Notes under the pieces: model-generated | Database searches by the model: none | Told to the model about the DNA's origin: nothing | Seen by the model: the letters and a program-made list of their open reading frames with translations, nothing else | Translations under genes and position numbers: made by a program | Assembly (NCBI GenBank): GCA_032622095.1 | Contig: CP136063.1 | Span: forward strand, 215,031,982 to 215,095,981 | DNA from: Siphonodentalium dalli | Taxonomy: Eukaryota; Mollusca; Scaphopoda; Gadilida; Siphonodentaliidae | Length of the DNA stretch: 64,000 bases | Direction of reading: 5' to 3' | Shown here: positions 1 to 10,949 of the stretch, in pieces | How positions within the stretch are numbered: the stretch's first letter is position 1 | Layout of the letters: the number at the start of each line of letters is the position of its first letter

Positions 1-113
1 TATTCTCTTATATATGCGAGGCGACCTATGGTCGACTCGCATATATAAGAGAATGCATTGGCACAAGGTATATGGGTTGATACAAAAATCGGACCTGGTA
101 CTGAAAGGGTTAA
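1..113 (+). mobile_element. Family B TTAA MITE, right part
   Basis: The window opens inside a hairpin (TCTCTTATATATGCGAGG with its complement). It is followed by the right end of family B, ending CTGAAAGGG then TTAA at 110-113. The same end is seen intact at 19290-19302. The TTAA target and CCCTTT/AAAGGG ends fit piggyBac-type non-autonomous elements. The left end lies outside the window. Confidence 0.7.
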
Positions 114-614
114 AGGTGAAACTACCACATCGTGATTGTACTGCTATTGAAGAACCTCTGCATTATATCTGATGCACTGCATCTGCACTTCGATCACCAA
201 GACATAGGAAGATAGGTTAATTTAGCCCGCTATAAGAGTTAATATAATCTCAATTTAATGAGATAGGATTTGGACAGAAATGAAATTGAATTTAAAGATT
301 TTTTATGGAATTAAATGTAAAATTAATTGATTAGAATTTCCTATTGGGATTACAGAGGCTGCCTAATTTATCCGTCTCCGTACGTATTGAATTGGTGTCG
401 ATTTTACTTTGAATTTTTGTATAACTTTTATTGGATTTTATTGAATAGTGCTAGATTGCATTCATTTCCATTGAACTCTTTAGGAAATTTCTGCATTAGG
501 GGATTACTTCCTCAATATAATACTGTGTGCATTCATGTGCATGAGCAAATCTCGTTTCTTGGTGTCTATGTCACAATGACACTGAATCAGACATACACAG
601 AATGCGCTTGCTTC
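114..614. other. No gene seen; dispersed repeat T near its end
   Basis: AT-rich sequence without a supportable exon. A 100-codon open frame at 327-629 has no recognisable motif and runs into a MITE, so it is treated as chance. Bases 553-612 (around CACTGAATCAGACA) match 2418-2475 and mark a dispersed repeat, here called T. Confidence 0.5.
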
Positions 615-861
615 TTAACCCTTTCGTAACTGGAGCTTCCTGAAATTTTGCAAAAACCCTGTTCCAATGCATTCTCTTATATATGCGAGTCTCCCATAGG
701 GAGCCTTGCATATTTAAGAGAATACTTTGGCCTAACAATATTTTCCTTGACCTTGTAAGCCAGTGCATTCTCTTATGTATGCGAGGCTCCCTATGAGAGA
801 CTTGCACTGGCACAGGGTCTTTAATGCTGCACCAATGCAGCTCCCGTCATGAAAGGGTTTA
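615..861 (-). mobile_element. Family C TTAA MITE, reverse copy
   Basis: TTAA at 615-618 is followed by CCCTTTCGTAACTGGAGCTT. The copy closes with TCATGAAAGGG and TTTA (a mutated TTAA). Both internal hairpins are present, with core CTCCC/GGGAG, but partly degraded. The copy interrupts repeat T: the T sequence resumes after it (AGCACAGTATCCTTCT near 887), as at 2522. Confidence 0.75.
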
Positions 862-1322
862 TGGTTCAGTGCATGATATACTGTCAGCACAGTATCCTTC
901 TGTGATCATAAGAGTGCCATAAATTGTCGGCCAGTAACACACATGTGCAGTTCTGTGTTCTGTGTTTATTAGACACCCGGTCAGGATATCCTATATGATT
1001 TTATCTGAAGTTTTCTTCTTGTTATATTTTTATTTTGATGCGTTAGGCAAAAATAAAAATAATTTGAGTCTCAGACAATTTATTTTTCTCAATCAATGCG
1101 GGAGGGGTGATTTCATTTTTTTTTTTGTGCACATTGTAAGCATGGTTGATGATAGCTTCCCTTGTTTAGGAATAGTCAGAAAATGTAGAGGGAACTTTGT
1201 CTTGGTTATACACCCATTTAATCCGATATAAAAATGACATTGGTGCTACTAGTATACCTGTATGACATAGGGATTACCTATAATGTTATAATGCCCCTGA
1301 CTATTCACAATTGTTATTGTTA
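862..1322. other. No gene seen
   Basis: Continuation of repeat T to about 910, then AT-rich unique-looking sequence. The 89-codon open frame at 962-1231 is phenylalanine-rich, has no motif and no splice context, and is not supported as a gene. Confidence 0.4.
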
Positions 1323-2121
1323 TTATACCCCCCCCCCGCAACGAAGTTAGGGGGGGTATACTGGAGTCAGCTCGTCCGTCCATCCGTCTGTCGTCCATCT
1401 GTCGTCCGTCCGTCCGTCCGTGGACACAAATTTGAGTTTTTCTCAGTCGTTTTTTTTATCAATTTCCGTGAAACTTGGCACAGACATCAACCATCATGGG
1501 AACCTGTGCACCTGCGATTATGACGTCTGTCGAACTTCTTTTTTTTTTAGTTATCCCCCCTTTTTCGACTTAGAAAATTTTCGCAACATGTATACTTTTG
1601 TCCGAGCTTTTATTCCTACATTTTTCGGTCAATTTTTTTAAAACGTGGCACAGATATTTAGTACCATTGGAACTTGTGCACTTGCGATTATGACATCTGT
1701 CCGACATTTTTTTGGTGGAGTTATCCCCCTTTTTCAACTTAGAAACTTTTTTTGCAACATGCATAATTTTGTCCGAGCTTTTATTCCTACATTTTTGGTC
1801 AATGTTTTTTAATCTTGGCACTGATATTTATTACCATGGGAACCTGTGCACCTGCGATTATGACGTCTGTCCGACATTTTTTGTGTGGAGTTATTCCCCT
1901 TTTTCGACTTAGAAATTTGTTTGCAACATACATAATTTTGTCCAAGCTTTTATTCCTACAATTTTCGGTCAATAGGTTTAAGATTAGGGTTATGGTTGTA
2001 CACCTGCAATGGGAACTGTTATTTTATTATTTTAACTAAATGTTTACTGACATGTGAAACATCTTAGTATTTTTTAAAAAGGGGGGTATCCGTAGTCCCA
2101 TTGGGACAGTCACACCTCTAG
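1323..2121 (+). mobile_element. Family G Helitron/Helentron-like non-autonomous element
   Basis: It opens with TTATACCCCC and a mirrored GGGGGGGTATA (5' hairpin), then a GTCC-rich tract. The core has about 3.5 tandem units of ~170 bp: the motif TATTCCTACA recurs at 1611, 1782 and 1951. It ends with a 3' hairpin GTCCCATTGGGAC, then CACACCTCTAG. A hairpin about ten bases before CTAG is the Helitron 3' signature, and the 34251 copy supports the end points. No Rep/helicase gene is present. Recurring short open frames inside it are repeat artefacts. Confidence 0.7.
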
Positions 2122-2770
2122 TTTATAAATTGACACCTCTCCATTATAACATGTGATCCTAAATTTCCTCCTGCGCCTTTCAATTGTTCTGATGTTATAA
2201 TTAGTACACAAGCCTATGATGATCAGTTAATCATTTTCTTTAATGAAGCCATCTACTTAATTTTCTATGTCACTGTGTGTATACATGATATTCAGTCTAT
2301 CAATCACAGAGATATGTTAAGAGTGCATGTATGTTACAATTAATGCTCAATACATACGATCATGTTGGTAAAAAATACCATAATAAATTTGAAGAAAAAA
2401 AATGAAAAAATAAATCGATATTTCTTGGTGAATGTCACAGACACTGAATCAGACAAACACAGAATTGCACTGGTCTGTTACTGACATTGGTTAATAGCTT
2501 GAGTCTAGTGGCATATATACTGATAGCACAGTATCCTTCTACCTGAGCAAGATTATTCTCCATTTCTATTTGATCATCCTATCAGAGTGTTTCACATCAC
2601 TTCAGCATTATATTCTAATTTTGATGGGTATGAGTATGATTTTATTATTTTAAAGTCTGCATTGCATTGTCAAGTTAATTGTTAGTTACTTGTGTGAAAC
2701 TAACATCTTTTCCAAACTGGTACGATATTTCGCAGCATTATCTTCAGTTTACAGTTAGACACATTTAGTA
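2122..2770. other. No gene seen; second copy of dispersed repeat T
   Basis: Bases 2418-2605 match 553-910 (without the MITE inserted there) and partly 57815-57879 (TTTCTATTTGAT, GTTTCACATCACTT). The rest is AT-rich without recognisable signals. Confidence 0.45.
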
Positions 2771-3034
2771 TTAACCCTTTCATGACGGGAGCTGCACTTG
2801 TATAGCATTAAAGATCCTGTGCCAATGCATTCTCTTATATATGCGAGTCTCCCATGGGGAGCCTCGCATATTTAAGAGAATGCACTGGCTTACAACGTCA
2901 AGGTAAATATTTTTTGGCCAATGTATTCTCTTATATATATGCGAGACTCCCTATGGGAGACTCGCATATATAAGAGAATGCATTGGCACAGAGTTTTCAC
3001 AAAATTTCAGGAAGCTCCAGTCATGGAAGAGTTA
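2771..3034 (+). mobile_element. Family C TTAA MITE, near full length
   Basis: TTAA flanks at 2771-2774 and 3031-3034. The left end is CCCTTTCATGACGGGAGCTG and the right end GCTCCAGTCATGGAAGAG. Hairpin 1 is at 2822-2888 (67 bp) and hairpin 2 at 2918-2986. Their cores read GTCTCCC/GGGAGCC and GGCTCCC/GGGAGAC, so the second hairpin is the first in reverse complement. The spacer carries AAGGTAAATATT, typical of C copies. The ends suggest piggyBac-type mobilisation in trans. Confidence 0.8.
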
Positions 3035-3643
3035 AATGGTCAAATGTTAAAATAAATTTTTTGTTTTTGCAGTCAGCGAGTCCAACAACAACTGTGGTTT
3101 CAGTTGTGTAGGCATTTTTCCGAGATTCTTACATTGTATATCTTGGCTGCATATCATTGTCTGTGAGAGTACTTTGACATTTTTTTGGTATTTACTGCTA
3201 CTTCAGAGGGATTCACCGCTGTTTTAATTCTACCACCAAGGAAGAGAATTATGAAAATACACAAATTTAGATGTTCATCCCCTGTTAAACTAACTGAGCA
3301 AACTAATTGATGAACACGAAATGACGCATTGATAATTACATTGGCGGATGGTTCTAATCGTCGCTAACTAAGAAAATGTCACAAAACGTGTTTAGCGCCT
3401 GAAGCAAGTGTGACGAGAATTAGTTATAGAGTGCAGCTCGATAAATATATTACTACAAACACCAATAAAGTTTGGTTTTACCATAAATTTCAAAAATTCT
3501 TGCACGTTGTAACCAGTTTTATTTGATGAATATCATATGGGCACGAGTCTTGCTGCATAGTCTTCATTCCGGGACGAATGAGCCTTCATTATAGTTTTAC
3601 ATGATGACGATACAAGTGTACTTGTCAGTGAAATTAGGTTTGT
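3035..3643. other. Unique-looking intronic sequence
   Basis: Apart from the candidate exon at 3073, I see no coding signal, repeat or structured element here. It has fewer repeats than its surroundings. Confidence 0.4.
3073..3105 (+). CDS. Candidate small exon (weak)
   Basis: A strong acceptor (pyrimidine run ending TTTTTGCAG at 3072) precedes an open frame that reads SESNNNCGFS when two bases are carried over. A donor is not clear: GTGTAG at 3106 or GTTTCA at 3097 would both give phase 1, the phase required by the exon at 12000. The frame stays open well past 3105, so the end is uncertain. It could equally be a chance acceptor next to a MITE. Confidence 0.22.
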
Positions 3644-4041
3644 ATAACCCTTTACCCAACAGAAGGGCCCTGTGCCAATGCATTCTCTTATATATGCGAG
3701 TCGACCATAGGTCGCCTCGCATATATAAGAGAATGCATTGGCTTAACACATTAAAAATTATAAAATTGTTAAGAATTTAAGAAAAAATGGTAAAAAGTGT
3801 TAAAAAAAAATTTGTTTAGGCCAATGCATTCTCTTATATATGCAAGGCGACCTATGGTCGACTCGCATATATAAGAGAATGCATTGGCACAGGGCATAAC
3901 TGTAACTATCACAATGTGGTCAAGGAGCCGGTTCCAATGATATCCATATTTGTATGGTTCTATTGAGACAGACCGAAGATATTTTAGGCTGTTGAAGCTT
4001 TATTTGGCCGGTTTTGGCCGGTTTGTTGGGTAAAGGGATAA
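3644..4041 (+). mobile_element. Family A twin-hairpin MITE with ATAA flanks
   Basis: Ends CCCTTTACCCAACA and TGTTGGGTAAAGGG. Both internal 67-bp hairpins are present, with cores GTCGACC/GGTCGCC and GGCGACC/GGTCGAC, separated by an A/T-rich spacer. The flanking tetranucleotide is ATAA on both sides (3644-3647 and 4038-4041) instead of TTAA, which suggests a non-canonical target duplication. It is otherwise like the copies at 12501 and 23486. Confidence 0.8.
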
Positions 4042-4199
4042 TGCCCGTCTCATGAACACATGTCTGGACTCCTAATTTCTTGACCTATTAATTTTAACTG
4101 GTATACACAGTGGAATTTTATTTAAAAATTTTGTCCAGTTTTATTTATGCACAGGGGTCCATGAACTTTTAAAATAATTTTTTTTAATAAATGTTTTTA

Positions 4200-4444
4200 T
4201 TAACCCTTTCATGATGGGAGCTGCGCTGGTGCAGCATTAAAGATTCTCTGCAAGTGCATTCTCTTATATATTTGAGTCTCCCATAGGGAGCCTCACATAT
4301 ATAAGAGAATGCACTGGCTTACAAGGTCAAGGTAAATAATGAATTCTCTTATATACATGTATGCGAGGCTCCCTATGGGAGAGTCACAAAAATAGGAGAA
4401 TGCATTGTCACACAGTTTTCGCAAATTTTCAGGAAGCTCCGTAA
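4200..4444 (+). mobile_element. Family C MITE, right end truncated
   Basis: TTAA at 4200-4203, then CCCTTTCATGATGGGAGCTG. Hairpin 1 is clear (4255-4318) and hairpin 2 is decayed. The copy stops at CAGGAAGCTCC without CAGTCATGGAAGGGTTAA, so the right terminus has been lost. Confidence 0.65.
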
Positions 4445-4473
4445 AGTTACCGGACCTTGTGTACCTACGGCAT

Positions 4474-4926
4474 CCCCTATACAAGCCTGGATATACTGTG
4501 TCTGACATTTGCAGAATGAGGTCCCCAGAGGGTGATTTGCTACTCCACACAATGGGCTAGCGTCACTAAATTCACCCACTGGGACCTCATTCTGCTTGGG
4601 TCTAATCTTCTGGGAAATATCTATAGTCTATAGTTTTAGATACTTTTTTAATTACCTTCTGTTCAGTTTGTATATTCCCTAAATTGCAGAAGATAAAATG
4701 CATAATCGAGGTGACTAATGGGTGAACATCACCAACTTCAACTGGGGAAATTCAGTCTGAACCTAGGTCTCCAATAGCAGTTGAGGCCCAAGCAGAGTGA
4801 GGTTCCCAGAGTCTGAATTTAGTGATGCTAGCCCACCATGCGGGGATAGCATCACTGAATAAATTCACCCTCTGGGGAACTAATTCTGCAAATGTTAGAC
4901 ACACTATGTCCAGGCTTCCCCCTATA
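4474..4926 (+). mobile_element. Family F hAT-type MITE with 8-bp target duplication
   Basis: The element runs 4482-4918 from CAAGCCTGG to CCAGGCTTC, flanked by CCCCTATA on both sides (4474-4481 and 4919-4926). It carries the CAGAATGAGGTCCCCAGAGG hairpin arms at both ends and the standard F middle (TTTGCAGAAGATAAAATGC). Hairpin stems are eroded compared with 56168. An 8-bp duplication is typical of hAT elements; no transposase is present. Confidence 0.75.
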
Positions 4927-5141
4927 CAGTAATGCCCTAATTAATCGACTCCTTAACCACAGCAGAATTATGGGTAACTTTTCAGGATTTAGTCGGAAAT
5001 ATGGCTTGTTGCCAATCATCGGAAAGCTATCGGGGAGAGCTTTCCGATGAATGGCAACAAGCCATATTTCCGACTAAATCCTGAAAAGTTACCCATAATT
5101 CTGGTGTGGTTAAGGAGTCGATTAATTAGGAAATTACTGTA
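4925..5141 (+). mobile_element. Family D TA-flanked foldback MITE
   Basis: The termini are TACAGTAATGCCCTAATTAA and an inverse ending ACTGTA. The element is almost entirely one palindrome of ~105-bp arms meeting at CGGAAAGCTATCGGGGAGAG. TA flanks and CAGT ends fit a Tc1/mariner-type MITE. It abuts the right target duplication of the F element, whose final TA is its own left TA. The right arm end is mutated (AGGAAATTACTGTA). Confidence 0.75.
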
Positions 5142-5883
5142 CTTCTTTGCAGTCAAGGTTCCATATAAATTTGTAAGAACATAATCTTATTACCCTTATT
5201 ACGAATATTGCAAAGACAATTCAAATAAACCGCAGGAGTCATAATCCCAGAAAATATTGTCTATAGTGAGGAAAACGTTAATATTTCATGTTGCAGAGAA
5301 GCCATGCAGCATAAAACCGTACATCAATAGATTTCCGGGCGGCAATAAATTGAATTATGTTATTACGGATGGCTGTGGCTTTTCAACTCAAATTTTAATC
5401 TTTTTTCATGATTTATAAATTTTAATGTCGAATGCCACAGGAGAAATCAGCTTCTGCAGAGAAGTAAATTACATTTGATAACAACATACTCAATAAACTC
5501 AATTTTCTGCAATGCGTTTTTGAATCTATTGTCGTGAGACTTGTGGAATGTTTCTTTACGTCATGGTTTTAACTGCGTTGGATGTAATCGGAAATGACAA
5601 GCCTTGCTGGTCTAATGATCGCAGACAGGCCTGATGTAACTCAATTTGATATCAGTTTTGATGCGACGCCTTTGTGAAGTGATTTCATTATTTTTCATCG
5701 TAGTTTTTAAGCACGTTTTTAACCTGTGAAATTGAATCATGATTCTTTGTGATTCTGCAGCACTGCCTTCTCATTTTTCAATTCCTTTGAATTACTTGCA
5801 AAAAGGTGGCTTTCTATTGCATGAGCTGTGTATTTGTAGAACTCAAGACACAAAACTTTATTCTGGAACCATTTCCCACACCA
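5142..5883. other. No gene or repeat recognised
   Basis: AT-rich intronic-looking sequence with no convincing exon, palindrome or terminal repeats. Confidence 0.4.
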
Positions 5884-6370
5884 TTAAAGGGACCCAAGGT
5901 CTTCACAGTTGGTAAATATGCAAAAATTATGAAAGTCTGTAAAAACATCACCATTAAGAACAACATGGAGAAATAGATAAACTTTGTTATTATATTCATT
6001 ATTGATAGTTCTTTAATAATGAAATTTCGAAAGTTTAAACCATTGTTATATAAACAAAACTGTCACAGTGATTTCATACCAGAGTAATTTCATTCATATT
6101 TGGTATATGGAACTCTCATAACAATATCTCGATCAAGTTCGAAAACCAGGTTTGTCCGATTAAGTTTACTTGAGTTACAATCGACCCTAAAGTTGGTCTA
6201 ATTTTATAAATTTTAGGTCTTTTAGCATGATAACTTGTTCAACATAACCAATTTTATTCATATTTGGTATATGGACCTTTTACAACAATATCTCAAACGA
6301 GTTCGAAAACCAGACTTGTCCGATTCTTTTTAGATAGTTGCTTTACAGACTTTTATGTTATTTCGCATGA
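5884..6370 (+). mobile_element. Dispersed repeat N
   Basis: It begins TTAAAGGGACCCAAGG and contains ACATGGAGAAATAGAT, AACCATTGTTATATAAAC and, near its end, ACAGACTTTTATGTTATTTC. All recur in other copies at 32478, 36765, 46186 and 51562. The TTAA before AGGGAC suggests another TTAA-target element, but paired termini are not resolved in this copy. Confidence 0.45.
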
Positions 6371-6380
6371 ACTCCCTGCG

Positions 6381-6908
6381 CAGCCTTGAAATAGTGGGTC
6401 TGTCATATGCAGAATGAGGTCCCCAGAGGGTGAATTTATTAACTTTACGCCACAGTGCGGGCTAGCATCACTAAATTAACCCTCTGGGAACCTCATTCTG
6501 CTTATAGGCCTCATCTTCTTGGAAGTATCTATTGGCTCAAATTAACATTGCTTTTAGTTACATTTTCCCTTCTGTTCAGTTTATAGCCCCTAATTTGCAG
6601 AAGATACAACTCATAATTGAGGTGACTAATTATTACATTTTCCCTTCTGTTCAGTTTTTATAGCCCCTAGTTTGCAGAAGATACAACTCATAATTGATGT
6701 GACTAATAGTAATAGTTACACATCACCAACTTCAACAGGAGAACCTCAATCTGATTCTAGGTCTCCCTTAGCAGTTGAGGTCTCATGGGAATGAGGTTCC
6801 TTAGGGTGAATTTGGTGAATCTGGACCACCGTGCTTGATCACGTCACTAAATTCACCCTCTGGGGACTTTATTCTGAAAATGACAGACACACTATTTCAA
6901 GGCTTGCC
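6381..6908 (+). mobile_element. Family F MITE, long form
   Basis: Left end CAGCCTTGAAATAGTG (one base lost from CAAGCC), right end CACTATTTCAAGGCTTG. Both hairpin pairs are present, and the middle segment is partly duplicated: TTTGCAGAAGATACAACTCA occurs at 6595 and 6672. The expected 8-bp duplication is no longer recognisable. Confidence 0.65.
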
Positions 6909-7367
6909 ACTTTGAAGCCTTGTGTCCCTTTGAAGCGGCAACAAGGATTTAATTTCATAGGATACTTTCCAGTGTAAGTCGATTATATTATCCGACCCTG
7001 AGTCTGTGTCTAGTGTTCATTCTCAGAGGACTCAATCCTCCTTTGAATGTTTTCACTGAAATGGAATCTTTCTAAATACGAGAAATATTTTGATAAATGA
7101 TCCAACTGTGGAGGGCTTTAAAGATATTTGATTACAAAAGCAACAGACTGTGTTTAAAATTATTCCCAATATTTTGTCACCATCTGACCCACTCTTCAAC
7201 CTGTCACACTTTTATATTCCACAGGGGGAATATTGATAGGGTATGCTATCCAGTTAAACCTGGCAGTCAGTCATTTAGGAGTACTGCCGAAGAAAGATGG
7301 GGATTGACTTCGTTCGTCTTTCTCTCTTTCTGACTGTTTGTCCAACCTTCCAGGCATATAATCTTAA
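6909..7367. other. No gene seen
   Basis: Unique-looking sequence leading into the minisatellite. The 78-codon frame at 7097-7333 has no motif and is treated as chance. Confidence 0.35.
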
Positions 7368-8645
7368 ACGTGACTGTCCAGACATATATATTAACCATGA
7401 CCGTCCAGACATATATCTTAACCATTGCCATCCAGACATATATCTTAACTATGACAGTCCAGACATATATATTAACCATTGGCGTCCAGACATATATATT
7501 AACCATGACCATCCAGACATATATTAACTATGACCATTCAGGCAGGTATATTAACCATGGCCGTCCAGACATATATCTTAACCATGACCGTCCAGACATA
7601 TATCTTAACCATGACCATCCAGGCATATATCTTAACCATGACCATCCAGACATATATCTTAACCATGACCGTCCAGACATATATATTAACCATGACCGTC
7701 CAGGCTTATATCTTAACCATGGCTGTCCAGACACATATTAACCATGACCAACCATACATATATATATTAACCATGACCGTCCAGACATATATCTTAACCA
7801 TGACCGTCCAGACATATATCTTAACCATGACCGTCCAGGCATATATCTTAACCATGACCGTCCAGGCATATATCTTAACCATGACCGTCCAGGCATATAT
7901 CTTAACCATGACCATCCAGACATATATCTTAACCATGACCGTCCAGGCATATATCTTAACCATGACCATCCAGGCATATATCTTAACCATGACCATCCAG
8001 ACATATATCTTAACCATGACCGTCCAGACACATATTAACCATGACCAACCATACATATATATATTAACCATGACCATCCAGACATATATCTTAACCATGA
8101 CCATCCAGACATATATATTAACCATGACCATCCAGACATATATCTTAACCATGACCGTCCAGACATATATCTTAACCATGACCATCCAGGCATATATCTT
8201 AACCATGGCCGTCCAGACACATATATTAACCATGACCATCCAGACATATATCTTAACCATGACCGTCCAGACATATATCTTAACAATGACCATCCAGGCA
8301 TATATCTTAACCATGACCATCCAGACATATATATTAACCATGACCATCCAGACATATATCTTAACCATGACCGTCCAGACATATATCTTAACCATGACCG
8401 TCCAGGCATATATCTTAACCATGACCATCCAGGCATATATCTTAACCATGACCATCCAGACATATATATTAACCATGACCATCCAGACATATATCTTAAC
8501 CATGACCGTCCATACATATATATATTAACCATGACCATCCAGACATATATCTTAACCATGACCGTCCAGACATATATCTTAACCATGACCGTCCAGGCAT
8601 ATATCTTAACCATGACCGTCCAGACATATATCTTAACAATGGCCC
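7368..8645 (+). repeat. 27-bp minisatellite array, about 47 units
   Basis: The unit is CATATATCTTAACCATGACC plus GTCCAGA (27 bp). Two positions vary: CCGTCC/CCATCC and CCAGAC/CCAGGC. A variant block, GACCAACCATAC, occurs at 7746 and 8043, exactly 297 bp or 11 units apart, showing higher-order duplication. Because 27 is a multiple of three, several frames on both strands stay open (longest about 332 codons). These encode only a nine-residue repeat and are not taken as genes. The G/A variation at CpG fits deamination. Confidence 0.92.
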
Positions 8646-8860
8646 TGCAATCATGGATCAACATAGCCACCTTAAGTGGGACGAATGCAGGTTTTAGCAC
8701 CTGTGAATTGAAAATTGCGAGTGCATACAGGTGCGAGAGCAATCACACCTTTCGCCTGGGAAGAACTGCCATATAGCACTATAAGCAATAGCATAGTAAC
8801 ATATGTTACATGAATGTGTTACTAAACCTCTATAACAATGAAATCATGATATATATTATA

Positions 8861-9070
8861 TACAGTAATGCCCTAAATAATCGACTCCTTAACCACAGCA
8901 GAATTATGGGTAACTTTTCAGGATTTAGTCGGAAATATGGCTTGTTGCCATTCATCGGAATTCATCAGCTTTCTGATGAATGGCAAAAAGCCATATTTCC
9001 GACTAAATCCTGAAAAGTTACCCATAATTCTGCTGTGGTTAAGGAGTCGATTATTTAGGGCATTACTGTA
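8861..9070 (+). mobile_element. Family D TA-flanked foldback MITE
   Basis: TACAGTAATGCCCTAAATAA at the left and TTTAGGGCATTACTGTA at the right, TA-flanked. The arms are near-perfect over about 100 bp and meet around 8960. One of the best preserved copies in the window. Confidence 0.85.
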
Positions 9071-10207
9071 ATTCAGAAGTGACTTCCACTTCCACTTAAA
9101 ACGGTCTCTCCCCTGTAAAATTAAATATTATGGCCATCACAGTAACACACATTACAAGTTACATGTACATGCAACTAAACCTCTCTAATCTTAAATTAAT
9201 GGTTTATATATATTTTAAGAGTGTCTACCCTTTTCCCTTGAAATATCATTTCCCCATCAATGTTCACTTTGTGAGTTCAGAACTGTGGCCCTGACCCTAA
9301 TCACCATGACATTACCCCTGCGAGAAAGTCATAATTTTTCATGAATGTTTGTGAACTATTCGTGAATTTTAGTCACGCATAGTTCGCCAACATTCATGAA
9401 CATTTCATGAACTTAAAGTGGCAGGTTCTTGAACAAGGGAATCTATGAGTTCATGAACATATCAGGTCATAATGAAGAGACCCTAAGATATTCATGAATT
9501 ATTGTGATTGTTCACAAACTATTGTTAAAAAACCTTCTTGAATGTTCATGTTTCATGATTCACACAACACCTTATCCCCCAATAACACACCAACTACATT
9601 CATTTCTTAAATACCAACATCGAACATATGTTACATGTTACACATTGTTTAACTAAACCTCTCTAATCATCAATGCATGGTTTATATAGGAGTCTACCCC
9701 TTCCCTTTGAAATATCCTGTCCCCTGGTGAAACAGAAAAATTATGGGCCTGACCCTAATCACCACAGAGTATTTATCCATATCTTTTCTCTCTGTAAATT
9801 CCACCACTCTCTGCAAGAAGAAATTGTAGAGCTCTGGCAAAGCTTGTTGGAGAACTGAGTGTTAATACCCATGACATGATTTCGCTTTCACTGAACATCA
9901 AAGATTCAATTAAATCTGATTCCTACATCCCATGGGGAATTTTACTTTTTTGATTTTTTATATAGAAAATTGATTTCAAATGTGGAATGTTATGTTTTTT
10001 ACAATTATAATTCCCAGTTTGTTCGCAGGTATTTTTGTAAAGAATCATTATTTTCCTGGGATGGCACAGGGATGCGATTCTGACATTAAATTTGATATTG
10101 TTATATTTTAATTACATTTACAGTTGTGCATGAAAGTAAGGGTTATCTATGTGTTGATGGGCTGGTCTTATCTGCAGTATCTCTGTGGAGCTTGGATATA
10201 TGATTAC
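9071..10207. repeat. Direct duplication of ~180 bp in otherwise unique sequence
   Basis: Bases about 9140-9310 and 9620-9770 share AACTAAACCTCTCTAATC, CCTTGAAATATC and CTGACCCTAATCACCA in the same order, and a weaker match starts near 8815. Between them (9313-9560) the motif TTCATGAA/GTTCATGAAC recurs many times with dyad symmetry. No coding signal is convincing. Confidence 0.55.
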
Positions 10208-10424
10208 TATAGTAATGTTATAAATAATTGACTCCTTAACCACAGAAGAATTATGGGTAACTTTTCAGGATTTAGTCAGAAATATGGCTTTTTGCCATTC
10301 ATCGGAAAGCTCTCCCCGAGAGCTTTCCGATGAATGGCAATAAGCCATATTTCCGACTAAATCCTGAAAAGTTACCCATAATTCTGCTGTGGTTAAGGAG
10401 TCGATTACTTAGAGCATTACTGTA
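10208..10424 (+). mobile_element. Family D foldback MITE
   Basis: The left terminus is mutated (TATAGTAATGTTATAAATAA) and the right terminus is GAGCATTACTGTA. The arms from CTCCTTAACCACAG inward are well matched and meet at GCTCTCCCCGAGAGC. Confidence 0.8.
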
Positions 10425-10654
10425 ACTCACACTGTGCTTTCAGCAGTATTATGGAACAGTTGTGGGGCATCATTACCTGTTTAATATGCTGACCATTGTT
10501 GGTTCTCTGAGGTTATGGAACAGGTTGGAAAATAGGCCGCTTCCAGTTGTAGCACACAGTTCACATAGTGGTTCAGTTAATCAGTATCCCATTGTGGTAA
10601 GGGCAATGGTGCATGGGTGGGGATGCAAGGGTTGACACCACTATAAATTCATAA

Positions 10655-10856
10655 TTATACCCCCCCTTTAAAAAGTTATCGAGGGGTATATTGGAATCAG
10701 TTTGTCTGTTGTCCATCTGTCTGTCCAGATATTAAGTACCATGGGAACCTGTGCACCTGCAATTATGAGATAAGTTTGACTTATTTAGTATAGTTATCCC
10801 TCTTTTTCGACTTAAAAAATTATGCAACATTCATGATTTTGTCCGAGCTTGTATTC
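10655..10856 (+). mobile_element. Family G element, 5' fragment
   Basis: TTATACCCCCCCTTT and GGGGTATATTGG form the 5' hairpin. A short GTCC tract and part of one core unit follow (ACCATGGGAACCTGTGCACC). It breaks off at GTATTCCT, where a family C fragment begins. Confidence 0.6.
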
Positions 10857-10949
10857 CTCTGGAAGACTCGCATATGTATATATACATGTATAAGAGATTG
10901 CACTGGCACTGGATCTCTAATGCAGTGCAGCTCCCGTCATGAAAGGGAT
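10857..10949 (-). mobile_element. Family C MITE fragment
   Basis: Half of one hairpin (GAAGACTCGCATATG) and the terminus CAGCTCCCGTCATGAAAGGG are present. The other half is absent, replaced by the G fragment. Confidence 0.6.

Noticed and set aside
7530-8528. Long open frame (332 codons) and a 265-codon frame on the other strand
   Set aside because: Both are products of a 27-bp unit that is a multiple of three and lacks stops; the peptide is one nine-residue repeat.
7368-8645. Possible CRISPR-like array
   Set aside because: Units are contiguous with no unique spacers, and the context is animal DNA.
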